DNA from: Hypsibius dujardini | Taxonomy: Eukaryota; Tardigrada; Eutardigrada; Parachela; Hypsibiidae | DNA length: 33,762 bases | NCBI GenBank assembly: GCA_001579985.1 | Contig: LRSR01002983.1 | Span: 1-33,762, forward strand | Reading direction: 5' to 3' | Shown: one piece after another, positions 1-10,895 of the stretch | How the letters are laid out: each line of letters begins with the position of its first letter | How positions within the stretch are numbered: position 1 is the stretch's first letter | The notes under the pieces: model-generated | Databases searched by the model: none | What the model was told of the DNA's origin: nothing | Seen by the model: the letters and a program-made list of their open reading frames with translations, nothing else | Position numbers and translations under genes: made by a program

Positions 1-573
1 TGAAGACAATCCCAATTAACGCCCACCAATTGCGGTAGTCCAAAGGTAGCAACATACTCGTATCATTGTTGTGGTAGTGGGTGAAATTACCCGCGTCCTC
101 CACCGATAAAAAGGCCGTCGTGGACTCGGTATTATTATTATTCCCGTCGCCCAAGTCGAGACCGCTCAATAGGACCCTCCTCACGCTAACAATCATGGGG
201 ATGGATGCATCCACGGACCAGTGGTCGCCCTCGTCCTCCGACGCATTAATCACACGCTTGGAGAAGAGTGTAGAAAAATAGTGGTGGCCAGTTTTGGCGG
301 AAAATTTGCCGGGGTCGCGTGATGTGAGAGAGGAGGAGAGGTCGTCCAGCTGGCGGGAGAAATTGCTAAAGAAAAAGGGATCGGGCCGAAGGAGGGTATT
401 ATTTGAAGCTGCTGCTGAAGAGGAATTTGGAGTGATGTGATAGTCGTCGCCGTCGTGGTTGTGATGGGATGCGGTTGTGATTGGGGAAAGTGTCGGGTTG
501 TTATAGCCGGCTCTGTCGGGCTTGTAGTTGTTGCTGGTAAGTGTGCCACTAAGGCTGCTGGCCGCCCATCCAT
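1..573 (-). CDS. Class A GPCR-like receptor, exon 2 (partial)
   Basis: One frame is open on the minus strand from 573 to the window edge (190 codons), and it has no early Met. It is rich in Ser, Thr, Asn and His and holds seven N-X-S/T sequons (for example NSS, NNT, NFS, NAS, NFT, NDT). It ends in LDYRNWWALIGIVF, which looks like the start of a first transmembrane helix. A long glycosylated N-terminus followed by an N-W-x-A-L helix start is typical of biogenic-amine receptors of the 5-HT2 or D2 type; that identity is inference from the pattern, since the diagnostic helices lie outside the window. The 3' splice site is the pyrimidine tract TTTTCCCTCTCTTTCCCCC followed by TTGAAAG. The exon enters with two bases and so matches the phase-1 donor at 1839. 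Confidence 0.6.
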
Positions 574-1839
574 CTTTCAAGGGGGAAAGAGAGGGAAAAC
601 CTTCAATTGCAACTCTCCCATCTCTTTTTCCCTCTGTTTCATCTTCTATGTGTCTTCTGTATTTGGTATTTATTTTGGCCTGGTAAATAATTTTTTACCG
701 TATTGGTAAAGAATTTTGTGTGTGCTGTTTTGTCTTCGGAAAAAGGAGGTAAACGAAAATAATCGCCAACTGACAGTTTATATGAAGGGAACACCTATTT
801 CTGGCTCACGTATACCGCATAGGCTGTCATTGAGAGATTGAGTAATTTCAAATCCTGAGCTGAAAACTAGAAAGATTCGTTAGCTTTCTACTGTATTGTA
901 TTTAGTAATTGAGCAATAATTGAGGAATTTCTGCAAAAATATTAGAGCTAACCGATATATTTTTAGATTTTCAGATAGGCCTGAACATCTGTAATAGGTG
1001 AATAACTCTGGAATGCAAGCAACTCAATATATACTAGCTTGTAGAAAATCGACTGTGGATGAGAAGATTGATGTTGAATGGTTTGGCTGCGATCGGAAAG
1101 TGGGAATTTATTTGAAGATTACGGCAGTTGTTTTGTGATACTCGGGTGAAAAGGGCCCTGGCGGACTCGCCTAGCATTGACGTTTTCAAATTGAGAATTT
1201 CATTGTTTTCGTAGCTACCACACTTGAATTATGTCCACTGACACTGCACTTTGTGTGTTATTCAATAAATCAAATCAAAAAGTGGCATTGTTTTGACGGT
1301 ACGCAATAGCTACAATACTTTTGTACATACAGTATTTTTTGCATAAATTGTACGTCTACTAATTCTTTCACTCCGTTAAAAATATATTTATAAATGCCAA
1401 TAATTTTTTCGTGATACATTGTAAAGTGCAGACAATACCCTTTAGCGAAAATAGCTAATACTGCATTTACGATGTCTTATATATTCCAAACTCAATTAAA
1501 AAGGCCTCCAAGCAGGGCGTGAAGGTACTGTACAAGTCTTTGTAACTGAACCAAGGAAGTGAGCGAAACTAAAGACCTCCAAAAAAACAGCATTTACGGT
1601 AACTCGCATTTCGCTTTTCTGCAATTCAAAACACACATTCTCAAATGATTTTGAAATGAAATATAAACTTTGTATAAACTTAATGCAAACACGAAATTAA
1701 AGAAAAATTTATTAAACAACTTTTCTACATTGTAATCAACTTGGAGCATTTTTTGAAAGATTTGTTGATTGAGAACAAGTGGTTCCCTTTATATTGACTA
1801 CAGAAAGTAAGGTTTGATTTGAAAGAAGCAGAATCTCAC
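574..1839 (-). other. Intron of the left-edge receptor gene
   Basis: This is AT-rich, non-coding DNA between the donor at 1839 and the acceptor at 574-575 (about 1.27 kb). I see no open frame with splice signals and no recognisable repeat family in it. Confidence 0.45.
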
Positions 1840-1930
1840 CATTTGATCCGTTCCCTGGTGAGTTGGCGACTCCTCCACGGAAGGACTGACCGGTGATATA
1901 GAGCCGCAGAGCCTGCAAACCGATCTCCAT
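1840..1930 (-). CDS. Class A GPCR-like receptor, first coding exon
   Basis: ATG at 1930-1928 has a good context (CAGCGAGATGG) and is followed by 30 codons beginning MEIGLQALRLYITGQSF. The exon ends in AAATG followed by the strong donor GTGAGA. One base is left over, and it completes a GAT (Asp) codon with the first two bases of the exon at 573. There is no signal peptide, as is common in amine GPCRs. It contains one further N-glycosylation sequon (NGS). Together the two exons give 221 residues, nearly all predicted to be extracellular. No other Met lies upstream in frame near this exon. That this is the true first coding exon is inference from the start context and the clean splice fit. Confidence 0.5.
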
Positions 1931-3076
1931 CTCGCTGCTGGGTCCTCCTTTGCTTGCTACTGCTAATGTTATTGCAGTACGGGCGTTTTTCCATCAACGC
2001 TTTCCGGTCATAATCAGCCCGTTAAGCGCTCAAAAAAGCCCAGCGCTGCCTGTAAAAGCAGACAGAGTAACACAGACAGACAGGAAAGCTGCATGGGCGG
2101 ATGGAGAATTTGGGGAGGAAAAGTTATTAATCCCTTTAATCGCCGGAGCAGCTTATTGTCCTGTGACGTTTACTACATCCGTCTGGGATCTCGCACGCGG
2201 GGAGGAAGGAAAGAGAAAGGGAAAAGGAGGAAATGGCCATTTTATGCGACAACAATCACAAACACACACACACACACGCTAGAGATATTATATTTATTTT
2301 ATACGACTTTTAACGGACCGGATGGTCGCTGCTTGGCTCCTGGCTCATATATATATGCATCTTTTAAAGAGAGGACAACTTTTTCACGGCCACGCGTTTC
2401 CTTCTTCTCCATTAAATTCCCCTTTCGAAGGAAGCCGGAAGAAAAGTTGCCTTCTTCTCTTCCGTCTGTCTTCCTTATTGCCCCCGCAGGGGATTTGAAC
2501 TCTAGCGCACGGGTGAGTACAAGCAAGGAAAGGAATATATGCGGAGGTTCCCTAAACGAACGGGGACCTCCCGGAGGATGCGCATGTTTAGCGCGTCTTT
2601 CGTCTCTTTCTTTCTTTTATGTCCACGGCTGAGCTGAAAGTGTCGCACTCGACGGGAGCGCGAGCCTCCGCCTTTATTGCGAGAAAGAGGTAGGCTCATG
2701 GCTTTATTTACTTCCATCTATCTTTTATATTGGAAAAAAAAAATAATTATCTTCGTTAACAGCCACACCGAAAACATTTCATAGACATCGCGAATAATGA
2801 ATTGGCAATATGTGCAATTATGCATCAGGGTTGTAGTTACACATCCAGGTTATATCCTCAAGCATTATTGTACACCTTGCTTTATCAAAACATGAGAATT
2901 GGTGGCGAGGTGGTAGTATTTATAGCTGTCTGTGTAAGACCATCCAAAAACATCATATCTGCTTGTTTACACTGAAGCGTATACAGACACCCTCACAATA
3001 TGCACTCGTCATCTCGATATGAGGATATTCAGGTAGATGGTTCGCCCACCCATACAACATGTTATAGCTTTTAATA
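1931..3076. other. Upstream region of the left receptor gene
   Basis: The region directly 5' of the receptor's first coding exon (read on the minus strand) is relatively GC-rich up to about 2.7 kb and then becomes AT-rich. A TATAAAAT match on the minus strand lies at 2296-2303, about 370 bp upstream of the ATG. It could be a core promoter element, but such matches are common in this composition. A (CA)n microsatellite lies at 2262-2277. Overlapping open frames on both strands between 1950 and 2720 show no domain, helix pattern or splice logic, so I leave them out. Confidence 0.35.
2262..2277. repeat. (CA)n microsatellite
   Basis: This is a short uninterrupted CA dinucleotide run, visible directly in the sequence. 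Confidence 0.85.
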
Positions 3077-3347
3077 CGTTTTTTTACTAGCTGCATATAT
3101 ATAGTATCTTTGCAATTATCAGTCAAACCTGTGGCCTGTGGCCAATAATGTCCGGACTTGGCAAAAATTACTTATTTTACTATAATATGGAATCGTTGAT
3201 TTAAATAACATATTAAATTATGATTACACATTTCTCATATAAATACATGTTAAATGTAGCCTCGATACGTTTTTTTACTAGTTGCGCGTAAATAATAATT
3301 TCTTTGCAATGGCCAGTCAAACATGTGACGAATAATGTCCGGCATTG
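3077..3347 (+). repeat. Spaced direct duplication, ~191 bp period
   Basis: Two diverged copies of a segment of about 80-85 bp occupy 3077-3161 and 3268-3347. Both begin CGTTTTTTTACTAG, both carry TTTGCAAT and CAGTCAAAC in the middle, and both end AATAATGTCCGG followed by TTGG. Unrelated AT-rich sequence separates them. It may be two remnants of one dispersed repeat or one old tandem duplication. No coding content is seen. Confidence 0.75.
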
Positions 3348-3757
3348 GTTTGAGAGCTCTCACTGTGTCAGTATGCGTTTTTTGAATAGCAGAAACGTGC
3401 TATCAAATTAAAAGAATAAAAGGGACGGTGAAGGTTTTTCGCTCCAAAATTAGCAGACTTTCTGTATTTGAATTGTTAAAAAGTGATATAATTTTCACCT
3501 ACTCATAAGACTTCGGAACATATCTAAAAATTGCATTGATGATAGATTTGCCATTTGCAGATAGCATTATAGAAAATTATATTCCTTTCTGTTCTGCACA
3601 TCAACTGAAAGTTAGATAATTAATGTATATTACATGTATATTGTAAAAATATCCCCCTAATATTATTTTTTACCGCCCTACACAGTAGAAATCTGGACAC
3701 CTGTCTCATGCACAGTGGAGAAGGAGGACACACCATGCCGTCAGAGGTCATGAACCC

Positions 3758-3833
3758 TCAAGTCTCGTGTGCCATATCGACTCGCGGGTCGCTGTCATCC
3801 CCGCGTCTGGGCATGATGTTCTTCCCCTCAAAT
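3758..3833 (-). CDS. Possible terminal exon, hypothetical
   Basis: On the minus strand a long pyrimidine tract (TTTCTTTCGTCTCTTTTTTTG followed by CTGTAG) forms an excellent 3' splice site at 3834-3835. The frame that follows reads FEGKNIMPRRGDDSDPRVD and reaches TGA after 24 codons. It enters with one base, so a phase-2 donor is needed upstream. I do not recognise the peptide. It could be the last exon of a small minus-strand gene that also uses the candidate exon at 5176-5352, but the phases require at least one more exon between them. An exon this short can arise by chance. Confidence 0.25.
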
Positions 3834-5175
3834 CTACAGCAAAAAAAGAGACGAAAGAAATTAAAGAAACATTTATGAACCAGGCCGAGCCGAACGGCCC
3901 GCCGCAGGTCGTCATACATAAAGACCCCTGCAGGGCGCTGCACTACTACTACACTATGCAGACTATTGAGGCTAAGTGCGTTAATGGGAAAATCGGGCGA
4001 TAAATAACCCAATCAATTCCTCTGTCGCCGTAAGCGTCAACCCCCGAGAACACAATAGCTCGCTCCCTCTCACTGTCAACTGATCACGCATATACAGACA
4101 CACACCGAACTCGTGGAGCTTTTTCAAAAGACGCAACTTGTTCCTTTCCTCACCGTTTATTATTATGATCCTACATACGAATGGCAACAGCAATCATTTT
4201 CCCGGTGAACTCAAGTGGCTTTTGGTCGGGGCGATCTCTTCATCGCTCGCTCTGCCTGTCAACTGTGTGATCCCTCATCAGGGGATGACTGTTTTGTTGC
4301 AATTACAGTGCAGGACACCAACCTGAATTGGGGGCAAAAGGCGGGAACAGCGAGGCACAGCAAGTTAAGCGGGCGAACCAACAACATCCGATTCAACTGG
4401 TGCTGCACCCTCACCGATCACCTCTCTCACCTTCATCCACACCTCTTCCCATCATCATTATTCATATGCGAACACGCAAGCGTGGTTCTTTAGGTTAGAG
4501 AACAGAAAAAAAAGAAAACATCACGAGGCACACGATCGTCCTTAGAAATCGATCCTACTGTACAACGTTTGTTTTCCATTGCTCAGTCAATCGGGCATAA
4601 TAATAATATGAGTATGTACTTTTGCGAGCATTCTCCCGCGCGATCTAAACGGTTTCCTGTCACCGTCAATCCCGGCGAGGCGGTAATAAACAAATTCTAC
4701 AGAGGTGTTATTTTTAGGGGCGAAGGGTCCTTCAAAACTACTATTTCAGATTGAGTTTTTGGATGTTTCGCTAGCTGCTTGATGTATGTATTGGGAAGGT
4801 ATGAAGAGAATGGTGGAAGCAGATAAACCTGCATGTGATGACTAGCACGAACAGTCCGGGGCTGCATAGAGTCCTTAGCACTCAGACATACAAACAGCCA
4901 GATACCTGGGAGGCAAGCAGACCAGCAGGCATTCAGGTATTCAGGCATGCATGCATGAAAGCAGGCATGAAAGTAAGCCAACAGACAGACAGACAGACAG
5001 ATAGTTTATGCATTATTTACTGCGCATACTCGTCCTCATATAGCAAAACCTCTCAAGGAAAGCCAGCTGATTGCGCCAACCTGGCTGTACTAAACCATAC
5101 TAGCAAGAATCTAGGAATACGCACAGCCAAGGGTTGTATCTAGACAGCCTGTAGGTGAAACTAATAATAACGTAC
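3834..5175. other. No firm gene; possible introns
   Basis: There are several open frames of 60-100 codons on both strands, none with a recognisable domain, helix or consistent splice pair. The 4860-5003 part is a degenerate CAGGCAT/CAGACAG-rich tract that creates open frames on both strands. Confidence 0.4.
4860..5003. repeat. CAGGCA-rich tract ending in (ACAG)n
   Basis: Degenerate CAGGCAT/CAGACAG words are followed by a pure (ACAG)n run at 4979-5003. The same tetranucleotide recurs at 12228-12294 and, as its complement CTGT, at 27463-27472 and 32079-32099. Confidence 0.8.
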
Positions 5176-5352
5176 CTTTTTATGTGCTTGCCCGTCTTTT
5201 TTGACCTCTCTGAAGGAACGGATTATTCCAATTAAGTGAACGTCAATGTGCTTCCGCAATACACTTTGCTGCGCCCTTTGTGCGTCGTCACTCGTCAGCT
5301 GAACAAACAGGACGTCGTCGTCATCCCTCACCGGAACTGCCGCGACGAACCG
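5176..5352 (-). CDS. Possible exon, hypothetical protein
   Basis: The minus frame reads FVAAVPVRDDDDVLFVQLTS, and later VHLIGIIRSFREVKKDGQ, and runs straight into AAAAG followed by a strong donor, GTACGT. The mixed hydrophobic and charged pattern is protein-like. The stretch VHLIGIIRSF resembles the first strand of an OB fold, but that is only an impression. There is no ATG in frame, and the sequence upstream is purine-rich with no good acceptor, so the 5' limit is unknown. I do not recognise the product. Confidence 0.25.
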
Positions 5353-6903
5353 CAAAATGGACCGTCTTCAATTTTTGGCACTTTCTCCCTCACTCACACT
5401 GCGCTGGCGTTTACTCAGGAGACCGCCACGTGCCTTGACTCGCTGATCCCAACGCGCCAAAACGTGCGAGAATCGAAAGAGTTCCTCCACACACGTCAAA
5501 ATTCCACAAAATGATTGACATACAACACGAAAGTGCACTGACCGTAGAAGAAGAGTGCACCGTGTTCGAACTTGTGTAGTTTTTCACAAAAAACAACCGG
5601 GGGAAAAACCGCAAAAACTGTTCGTTGACGTGTTGAAGAAAGAAGCATGTAAACCACCGAGAAGGAAGAGGAATTTGTGCAGGCATACGTCCAAGCTTTT
5701 ATATCATGATTGGTATATAACGTTGACACTATACATATATAAAGACTGTTGTACAGGATGCAAGTTTTTGGCGAGGGAGCTTGATGTAAGCAGGAGTCAG
5801 ATTTCGACGTTTGTACGAGACGCTGAGAATAAGAAGAGCGAGTCTCAACGGTGCATGAGAAAAAACGTTGGGTCGTTTTGTAGGCAGACAGACATGTCTG
5901 CCCGATCGAATGACTAAGTACCTGAAATTGGAAGCTTTAATCAGCTTGCTTATACTCACGGACTGTTGGCTGGAAGGCTGTATCACATACTATGTAGATT
6001 GTGTCTGTGTGTGTATGTTTGGTTCGCGGGGGCGTTAGGATAAAAGTTGTGCATTGGGGCTTGCTTGATGGGAAGGTATTTTACGATGGGGTATTCCAAA
6101 TGGGGAACCGTGAGAAACAGAGTAGAGCTTGTGAATGAACACAGTGGTCATGGTGAAACATGCACATGCACTATCATATGAGCAGTCAGGCAAAACAATC
6201 TCATTTGCCTACGTATTGAGGGTTCCCCGCCTTCTCCTTACTCTGTGTATATGCACTCTTGACGGTTGATGCCCCCAGCCAGGGAAGGACTGCGGTGAAA
6301 GCAGCGGGAAATTTCTGATTGTCACAGCAGGCGGCGAGGTACGGCTCTTTCCATGGCCTGGAGATCCTGTTGCAGCGTGATTGCGTTATGAGAATTGGAT
6401 GATACAAGTACTGCTCGATGCCTTTACCGTCTTGCCGTCCACGAAAATTTCTTTCAAAAATCAAGCCTTTTACCTATAACGAAATGTCTATTAATATGTA
6501 TTTGACTGCCTGTCCACCTGATTTTGCAGTATTGTGGCTTGTTCAATTTGGTAGGTAGTACCGTATATGTAAGTACCTGTAAATACTACTTACGAGGGGT
6601 CGGAACGGGATATCACACCCCGATTTGCCTGAATTTTTTCGCAAATAATGGACTTAATTTGAAGATTTTAAAAAAATATTTCAGCGGCCCTCGAGGTCTG
6701 GTATCGGCAGGAACAAAATCGAAAGCTTCCAGATTTCCCTAACGGATTTACCATACGATTCAACGACTGATAGGTTGATTACTCTAGCGTAAAGTTTTGT
6801 TCTTATATTTTTACACCCTCCTTTTGCAAGGTCAACCAACGTACTGTACTGCACTCACAATTATGGTTGGCCTGGTTTGTGTTGGAATTTCAAGCCGGTG
6901 TGC
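5353..6903. other. No firm gene
   Basis: I found open frames on both strands but no convincing domain. A minus-strand stretch at 6246-6375 lies between an acceptor (GCTGCAACAG) and a donor (ACACAGA then GTAAGG) and reads SRPWKEPYLAACCDNQKF onward. It might be an exon of an unknown gene (about 0.2). The rest shows nothing I can name. Confidence 0.35.
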
Positions 6904-7484
6904 TTAAGGTGTTAGCAAGGATTTTTTTTAAATTTCAAATATTTTTTTCCACACAAGTAATTTGAGTTCGCAAACTCTTCCTTTTTTACATTTTTTTAAA
7001 TACATAACGTAACGTCATCAGGTCTCCTTATTCCATTTGGGCATTCTTCTAAAACTTTATTAAACGAATTTCGTCTGATTTACTAAATTTCAAACTTTTT
7101 GGATAGATAATCACATTTTTTACATCCGAAACTCAGCGTTATAGTTTACTTCGTGTAGCGAGATAGAAATTTCTAAAAACCTTCGCAAATATTTGTCATT
7201 TTTGATAGACTTGGGTCGCCGTGTTTTTTCACTTTTGCTTTGTGACTAGACAAGGTAGACAGAAACGCTGCTTTTTGGGTGTAAAGGATCCGCATACCTA
7301 TCGAAAGTGTTCGAAATGCAGTAAATCTGACAAAATTCGTCTAGTAAAATATTTCAAAAAGAATGTTCAAATGAGAGAAGAGAGGAGCTGGTGACGTCAT
7401 GTGACTTTTGAAAAGAAATAGAAAATGCAACAGTTTGAAAATAATCATAATTTGATGGGAAATAGTGAATGGAGTTGCCAGCCT
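6904..7484. mobile_element. Diverged inverted-repeat (fold-back) element
   Basis: The two halves are inverted copies with substitutions. For example, CATTCTTCTAAAACTTTATT near 7042 matches the reverse complement of the sequence around 7340-7365, and AACGTCATCAGGTCTCC near 7010 matches the reverse complement of GGAGCTGGTGACGTCA near 7386. The outer ends are TAAGGTGTTAGCAAGGAT on the left and, reverse-complemented, TATAGGCTGGCAACTCCAT on the right. They could be degenerate terminal repeats beside a TA target site. The arms are about 250 bp and the spacer is short. No coding capacity is seen, so this is an old MITE or fold-back remnant. The exact ends are uncertain by about 20 bp. Confidence 0.65.
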
Positions 7485-10059
7485 ATATTCCACGGCAACA
7501 CGTTCGGCGACCTATCATGAATTTCGGACCAAAACAAAGCGCCGTGTTCTCAAATCGCGATTATTAGCGTTCACATTACCAGTAACATTGACACGTCATA
7601 TTTTCGCTGCTCCAGTCCTCCCTCAAAACTGACGAATTTCATGTGCCAAATTTAACCCAATTTTTCTGCGCAATTGTCTCGGAGTTTTCCGATAAAAACC
7701 ACCTGTTCATGTGGTCTAGCGTAACGACTCACCCTCAACAAGCCTTCGATGTGCTGTCTTACTTTAGCCATGCCCGCAACCAGAGATGGGCCAGTGCTAA
7801 TAGTGGCCAGATGAGCGAGGCATTTCTTCCCCTTTTTTTGATTGCGGAAGAATTGGAGGAGCTCTCAACATTGCCAGTCCCACTCTCCGCCAGATGTGGG
7901 AGACGGACGGGGGCCCCGCTAAGGGCCATCATCAAACGACAACCGTCAGCTTGTTACCACAACCCAAATGGCTACTTTGAAGCTGTTACACCCCTCTCCA
8001 ACGCGCTAATACCCGACTATACTCACATCCTCCTCGGTATAGCTCTCTCATCATCACAAAAAGGCTCCTCGCGAGCCGAGGAACAGTAGCTTTTTAATTG
8101 CCGACGTTGGCAGAAGGAGCAGCAGGAGTACATGTGCACAGAGGCTATAAGCTTTCGTTTGAAGGATCGTTAGAACCATTAGTCGCTACTTGTTCCACCA
8201 CAAACCACCGCCACCATATAATCAAACGTCAAATATACCAAACAGACACTTTTGACGGCTGCTCTGTCATGGGGATTTATTTTGCGGTGTTGTTTTGTGG
8301 ATGGAGGGACAAGTGTACTCGTACAGCGAAGTTTGACCAGGGGCACGAATGATGAATGGTCTTTCAATTCGTGATGTAGAGAGCCCTTTGCAAACGCACT
8401 TTTTCAACTGAGACACGCGGTCGTAATCAAAAACGCTCCTCGTTTTCGCCCTCTTCGGGGGAGCGGAATCTAGATGATCCAATTATGCCTCGTTAACTAT
8501 ATTCTGTGTCAACTTTGAAAAAAGCTCAATTATCACACCATCCCCACATCGCATGCATTTCCGCGTGTGGCACGCCCTCTAGTGCGCGTTCCTCCATTGG
8601 GAGTGACTCCTGAGATGACGAATGAGCGATGGGAAAGAAGGATGCCGTAATTGACATTCCTCCACTTGGGATTGTGATTTATTGATGAAACAACATCGAG
8701 TGTATTTATTTTACCAGTGCGAAATCGGCGGCAAGGTCCACGTTGACTCTGATCGTCTTTATTAAGACAATAATACTAATGAATGTTATACTGAAAGGAT
8801 TGCATAAAATTGTTCACTTCTAGCTGTAGATGTTGACTGAACCTCAACCAAACGAAAAAGCCGTTTCATATTGCCATTACAAATGATCCACAGATGGGAG
8901 GAAGAAAAAGAAGGACAGAACATCAACAATTCCAATCTCTTTTCTACTATCATCGCACAAATGTAACGGGATGTAAGTTTCAACGCTCCGTTTAAAATTT
9001 CATAGACAGCTTAACTTAAGGTCCATTTGCTTCTCTTCAATCCGAACTATACAGTGTATATGCACAACTTGTATGGATCAAACAATACAAGTCCGTTTTT
9101 TCGCTCCTGGTCATGGTGTACCAGGTGTAATACTTCGGTCCGGTGTCCACTCCGCGACGAGCGACCTTTTCTAGCCCTAGCTTGATCCGCGATTGAGAAA
9201 GGCCATGCCATTCGCCTTATGCCAGTCTTGTAACCAACTTCGGGCGGATAAAACACTAAACAAATTGCTAAAGATTTACCACTGAAACGCGTGTCTTTCT
9301 CTCGATCCATTCATATATTTATTCCAATCTGACATTTTGTTTTCAAATTCCGCTCGAAGCTGCTTCTCTAGCAGACGGAGAGACAGGAACGTTTGACAGC
9401 CCGTTTTTTGCTGTCCAATCGTTCAACCGTCCGTCCGTCCATCCGTCCGGCAGCTGTCTCGGGTTAATGTTCTACCGTTTTGAGCCTTGTCCCAGTTGAA
9501 ACTCCGCCGCCAAGTTTTCCACTCGAAAACCGGGCTCCGCTCAAAAACTTCTTTCCGGCAATTGATAGCATCCCCTGCTCATGTGAACGGGACCCCGTGA
9601 GTGCGACCGCTCTCCCTCACGCTCTGCATTTCTCCCCCTTCTCAATCAGATGGACTTGAATCCGTGATCGATTTTTATCCACGAGTTCATCCTCTCTCTA
9701 GCTCAAGTCATCGATCGATATTCTAGACTGCATTTCCTAGTGTAAGTATAGCACGTCAAAAATTGTAAAAATAAAAATTAATTTCTACATGGGGCATTCA
9801 TCCCTATTGGTTTTACTGGGTTTTGATCAGAACGCACAGCAGGATGTACTGTATCTGTCATATCAAAATAGAGCCCACGTGCAAGCCCAGCGAGCACTGA
9901 TGGCCCAAAGAATATCTTCGCTGTCGGTCCGGGAATACTAGACACAGCAGCCTCCCGTCGCTCCCGTGGCCGTTGTGGCAGACAGCACACCTATCGTCCG
10001 TACGCAGTGAAAAGCAATAGACCAGACTTCCTTTTACCCGGTACGATACAATTTCTGAT
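7485..10059. other. No supportable gene
   Basis: The longest plus-strand frame (7643-8089) has no ATG start, no domain and no splice context. Other frames are similar. A short (CCGT)n-like run lies at 9427-9450. I see no TE termini or RNA genes here. Confidence 0.4.
9427..9450. repeat. (CCGT)n microsatellite
   Basis: This is a short CCGTCCGT run with one CCAT interruption, read directly from the sequence. Confidence 0.75.
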
Positions 10060-10330
10060 GAAGGGTACTGATGACTCTGGAATGTTGCCGGTTCAACATG
10101 AAGACTGACCGTCAGCCTTCAGGGTGGATCGTCAACCTTCCAGAGTGGTCGGTAAACTTTCCAACTGACAGTCGGTCTCCGGGTAACATCGTCAACCCTC
10201 CACAGTACCCCTCAAGTTTCTGGACTGACCATCGGTTTTCCGGGTATACCGTCGACCTTCCAGACAGACCGTAGTCTTCCGGTTAAATAGTGAACCTTTC
10301 GGAGCGACCATCCACCCTCTTGATCAGTTA
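10060..10330 (+). repeat. Degenerate ~20 bp minisatellite
   Basis: About twelve diverged units of 18-23 bp follow the pattern CTGACCGTC-NNCCTTCC-GGGT, for example CTGACCGTCAGCCTTCAGGG, then TGGATCGTCAACCTTCCAGAG, then CTGACCATCGGTTTTCCGGG. The plus-strand open frame at 10071-10274 is produced by this periodicity (SGWIVNLPEWSVNFP-like repeats). I see no evidence that it is translated. Confidence 0.75.
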
Positions 10331-10370
10331 AGCAACAACTTAGTGGGTAGGCGTGGTTCATCCATCAACC

Positions 10371-10895
10371 ATAAACACTAGAGCTGTGCACGGTTAAAAA
10401 AAATCAATCCGCAAACCGCACCGCAGCCCAATTTTTTAACCGCGACCGCACCGCACCGCGAGAAATTGACAAAACCGCACCGCCGCTGACCGCGGATAAA
10501 TTTTTCTTAACCGCAACCGCACCGCAGAAACCGCTCGATTCGATCAAAATTGTCGTTAAATCGGAACAGCTGGTTTAACGCACGGTTCTGTTCCATTTAT
10601 GGACTCCAATGACTTGCGAACCGACTAAAAGCACGAACCCTAACTTACCAGAGTAAACAAATGACGCGCCATGTGGCGCAAACTACGGAAAGAGTTATCG
10701 TGCACAATTAAATTGGTTTTTAGATATTTCGCGGTTTGCGGCGGTTAAAAAATGCAAAACCGCAACCGCAGACTTCTTAACCGCAACCGCACCGCAGACC
10801 GCGAGCAGTCCAAAACCGCACCGCCGCGGACCGCCGCGCGGTTTGCGGCGGTGCGGTGCGGTCTGCGGTGCGGTTTGCACACCTCTAATAAACAC
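10371..10895. mobile_element. hAT-type MITE with 8 bp TSD
   Basis: The element body (10379-10887, 509 bp) is flanked by a perfect 8 bp direct repeat, ATAAACAC, at 10371-10378 and 10888-10895. Its ends are inverted copies: TAGAGCTGTGCACGG on the left and TAGAGGTGTGCAAACC when the right end is reverse-complemented. An 8 bp duplication with TAGAG-TGTGCA ends is characteristic of the hAT superfamily. The subterminal regions are packed with ACCGCACCGC words on one strand and their complement on the other, so the element can fold into a GC-rich hairpin. It encodes no transposase and must have been mobilised in trans. Confidence 0.93.

Noticed and set aside
2480-2510. GAGTTCAAATCCCC on the minus strand, similar to a tRNA T-arm
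   Set aside because: The T-stem does not pair, and no acceptor or anticodon arms surround it.
7643-8089. 148-codon plus-strand open frame
   Set aside because: It starts at GTG with no ATG, and I see no helix, motif or splice signals. Chance open frame.
9778-9990. Open frames on both strands, including a 50-codon plus frame from an ATG at 9788
   Set aside because: No domain or splice context. Frames of this length are expected by chance.
10071-10274. Plus-strand frame with repeated SGWIVNLPE-like peptides
   Set aside because: The apparent protein repeat is a by-product of the ~20 bp minisatellite.
10695-10895. Minus-strand Arg/Pro/Ala-rich frame
   Set aside because: It lies inside the hAT MITE and comes from the GCGGT/ACCGC repeats.
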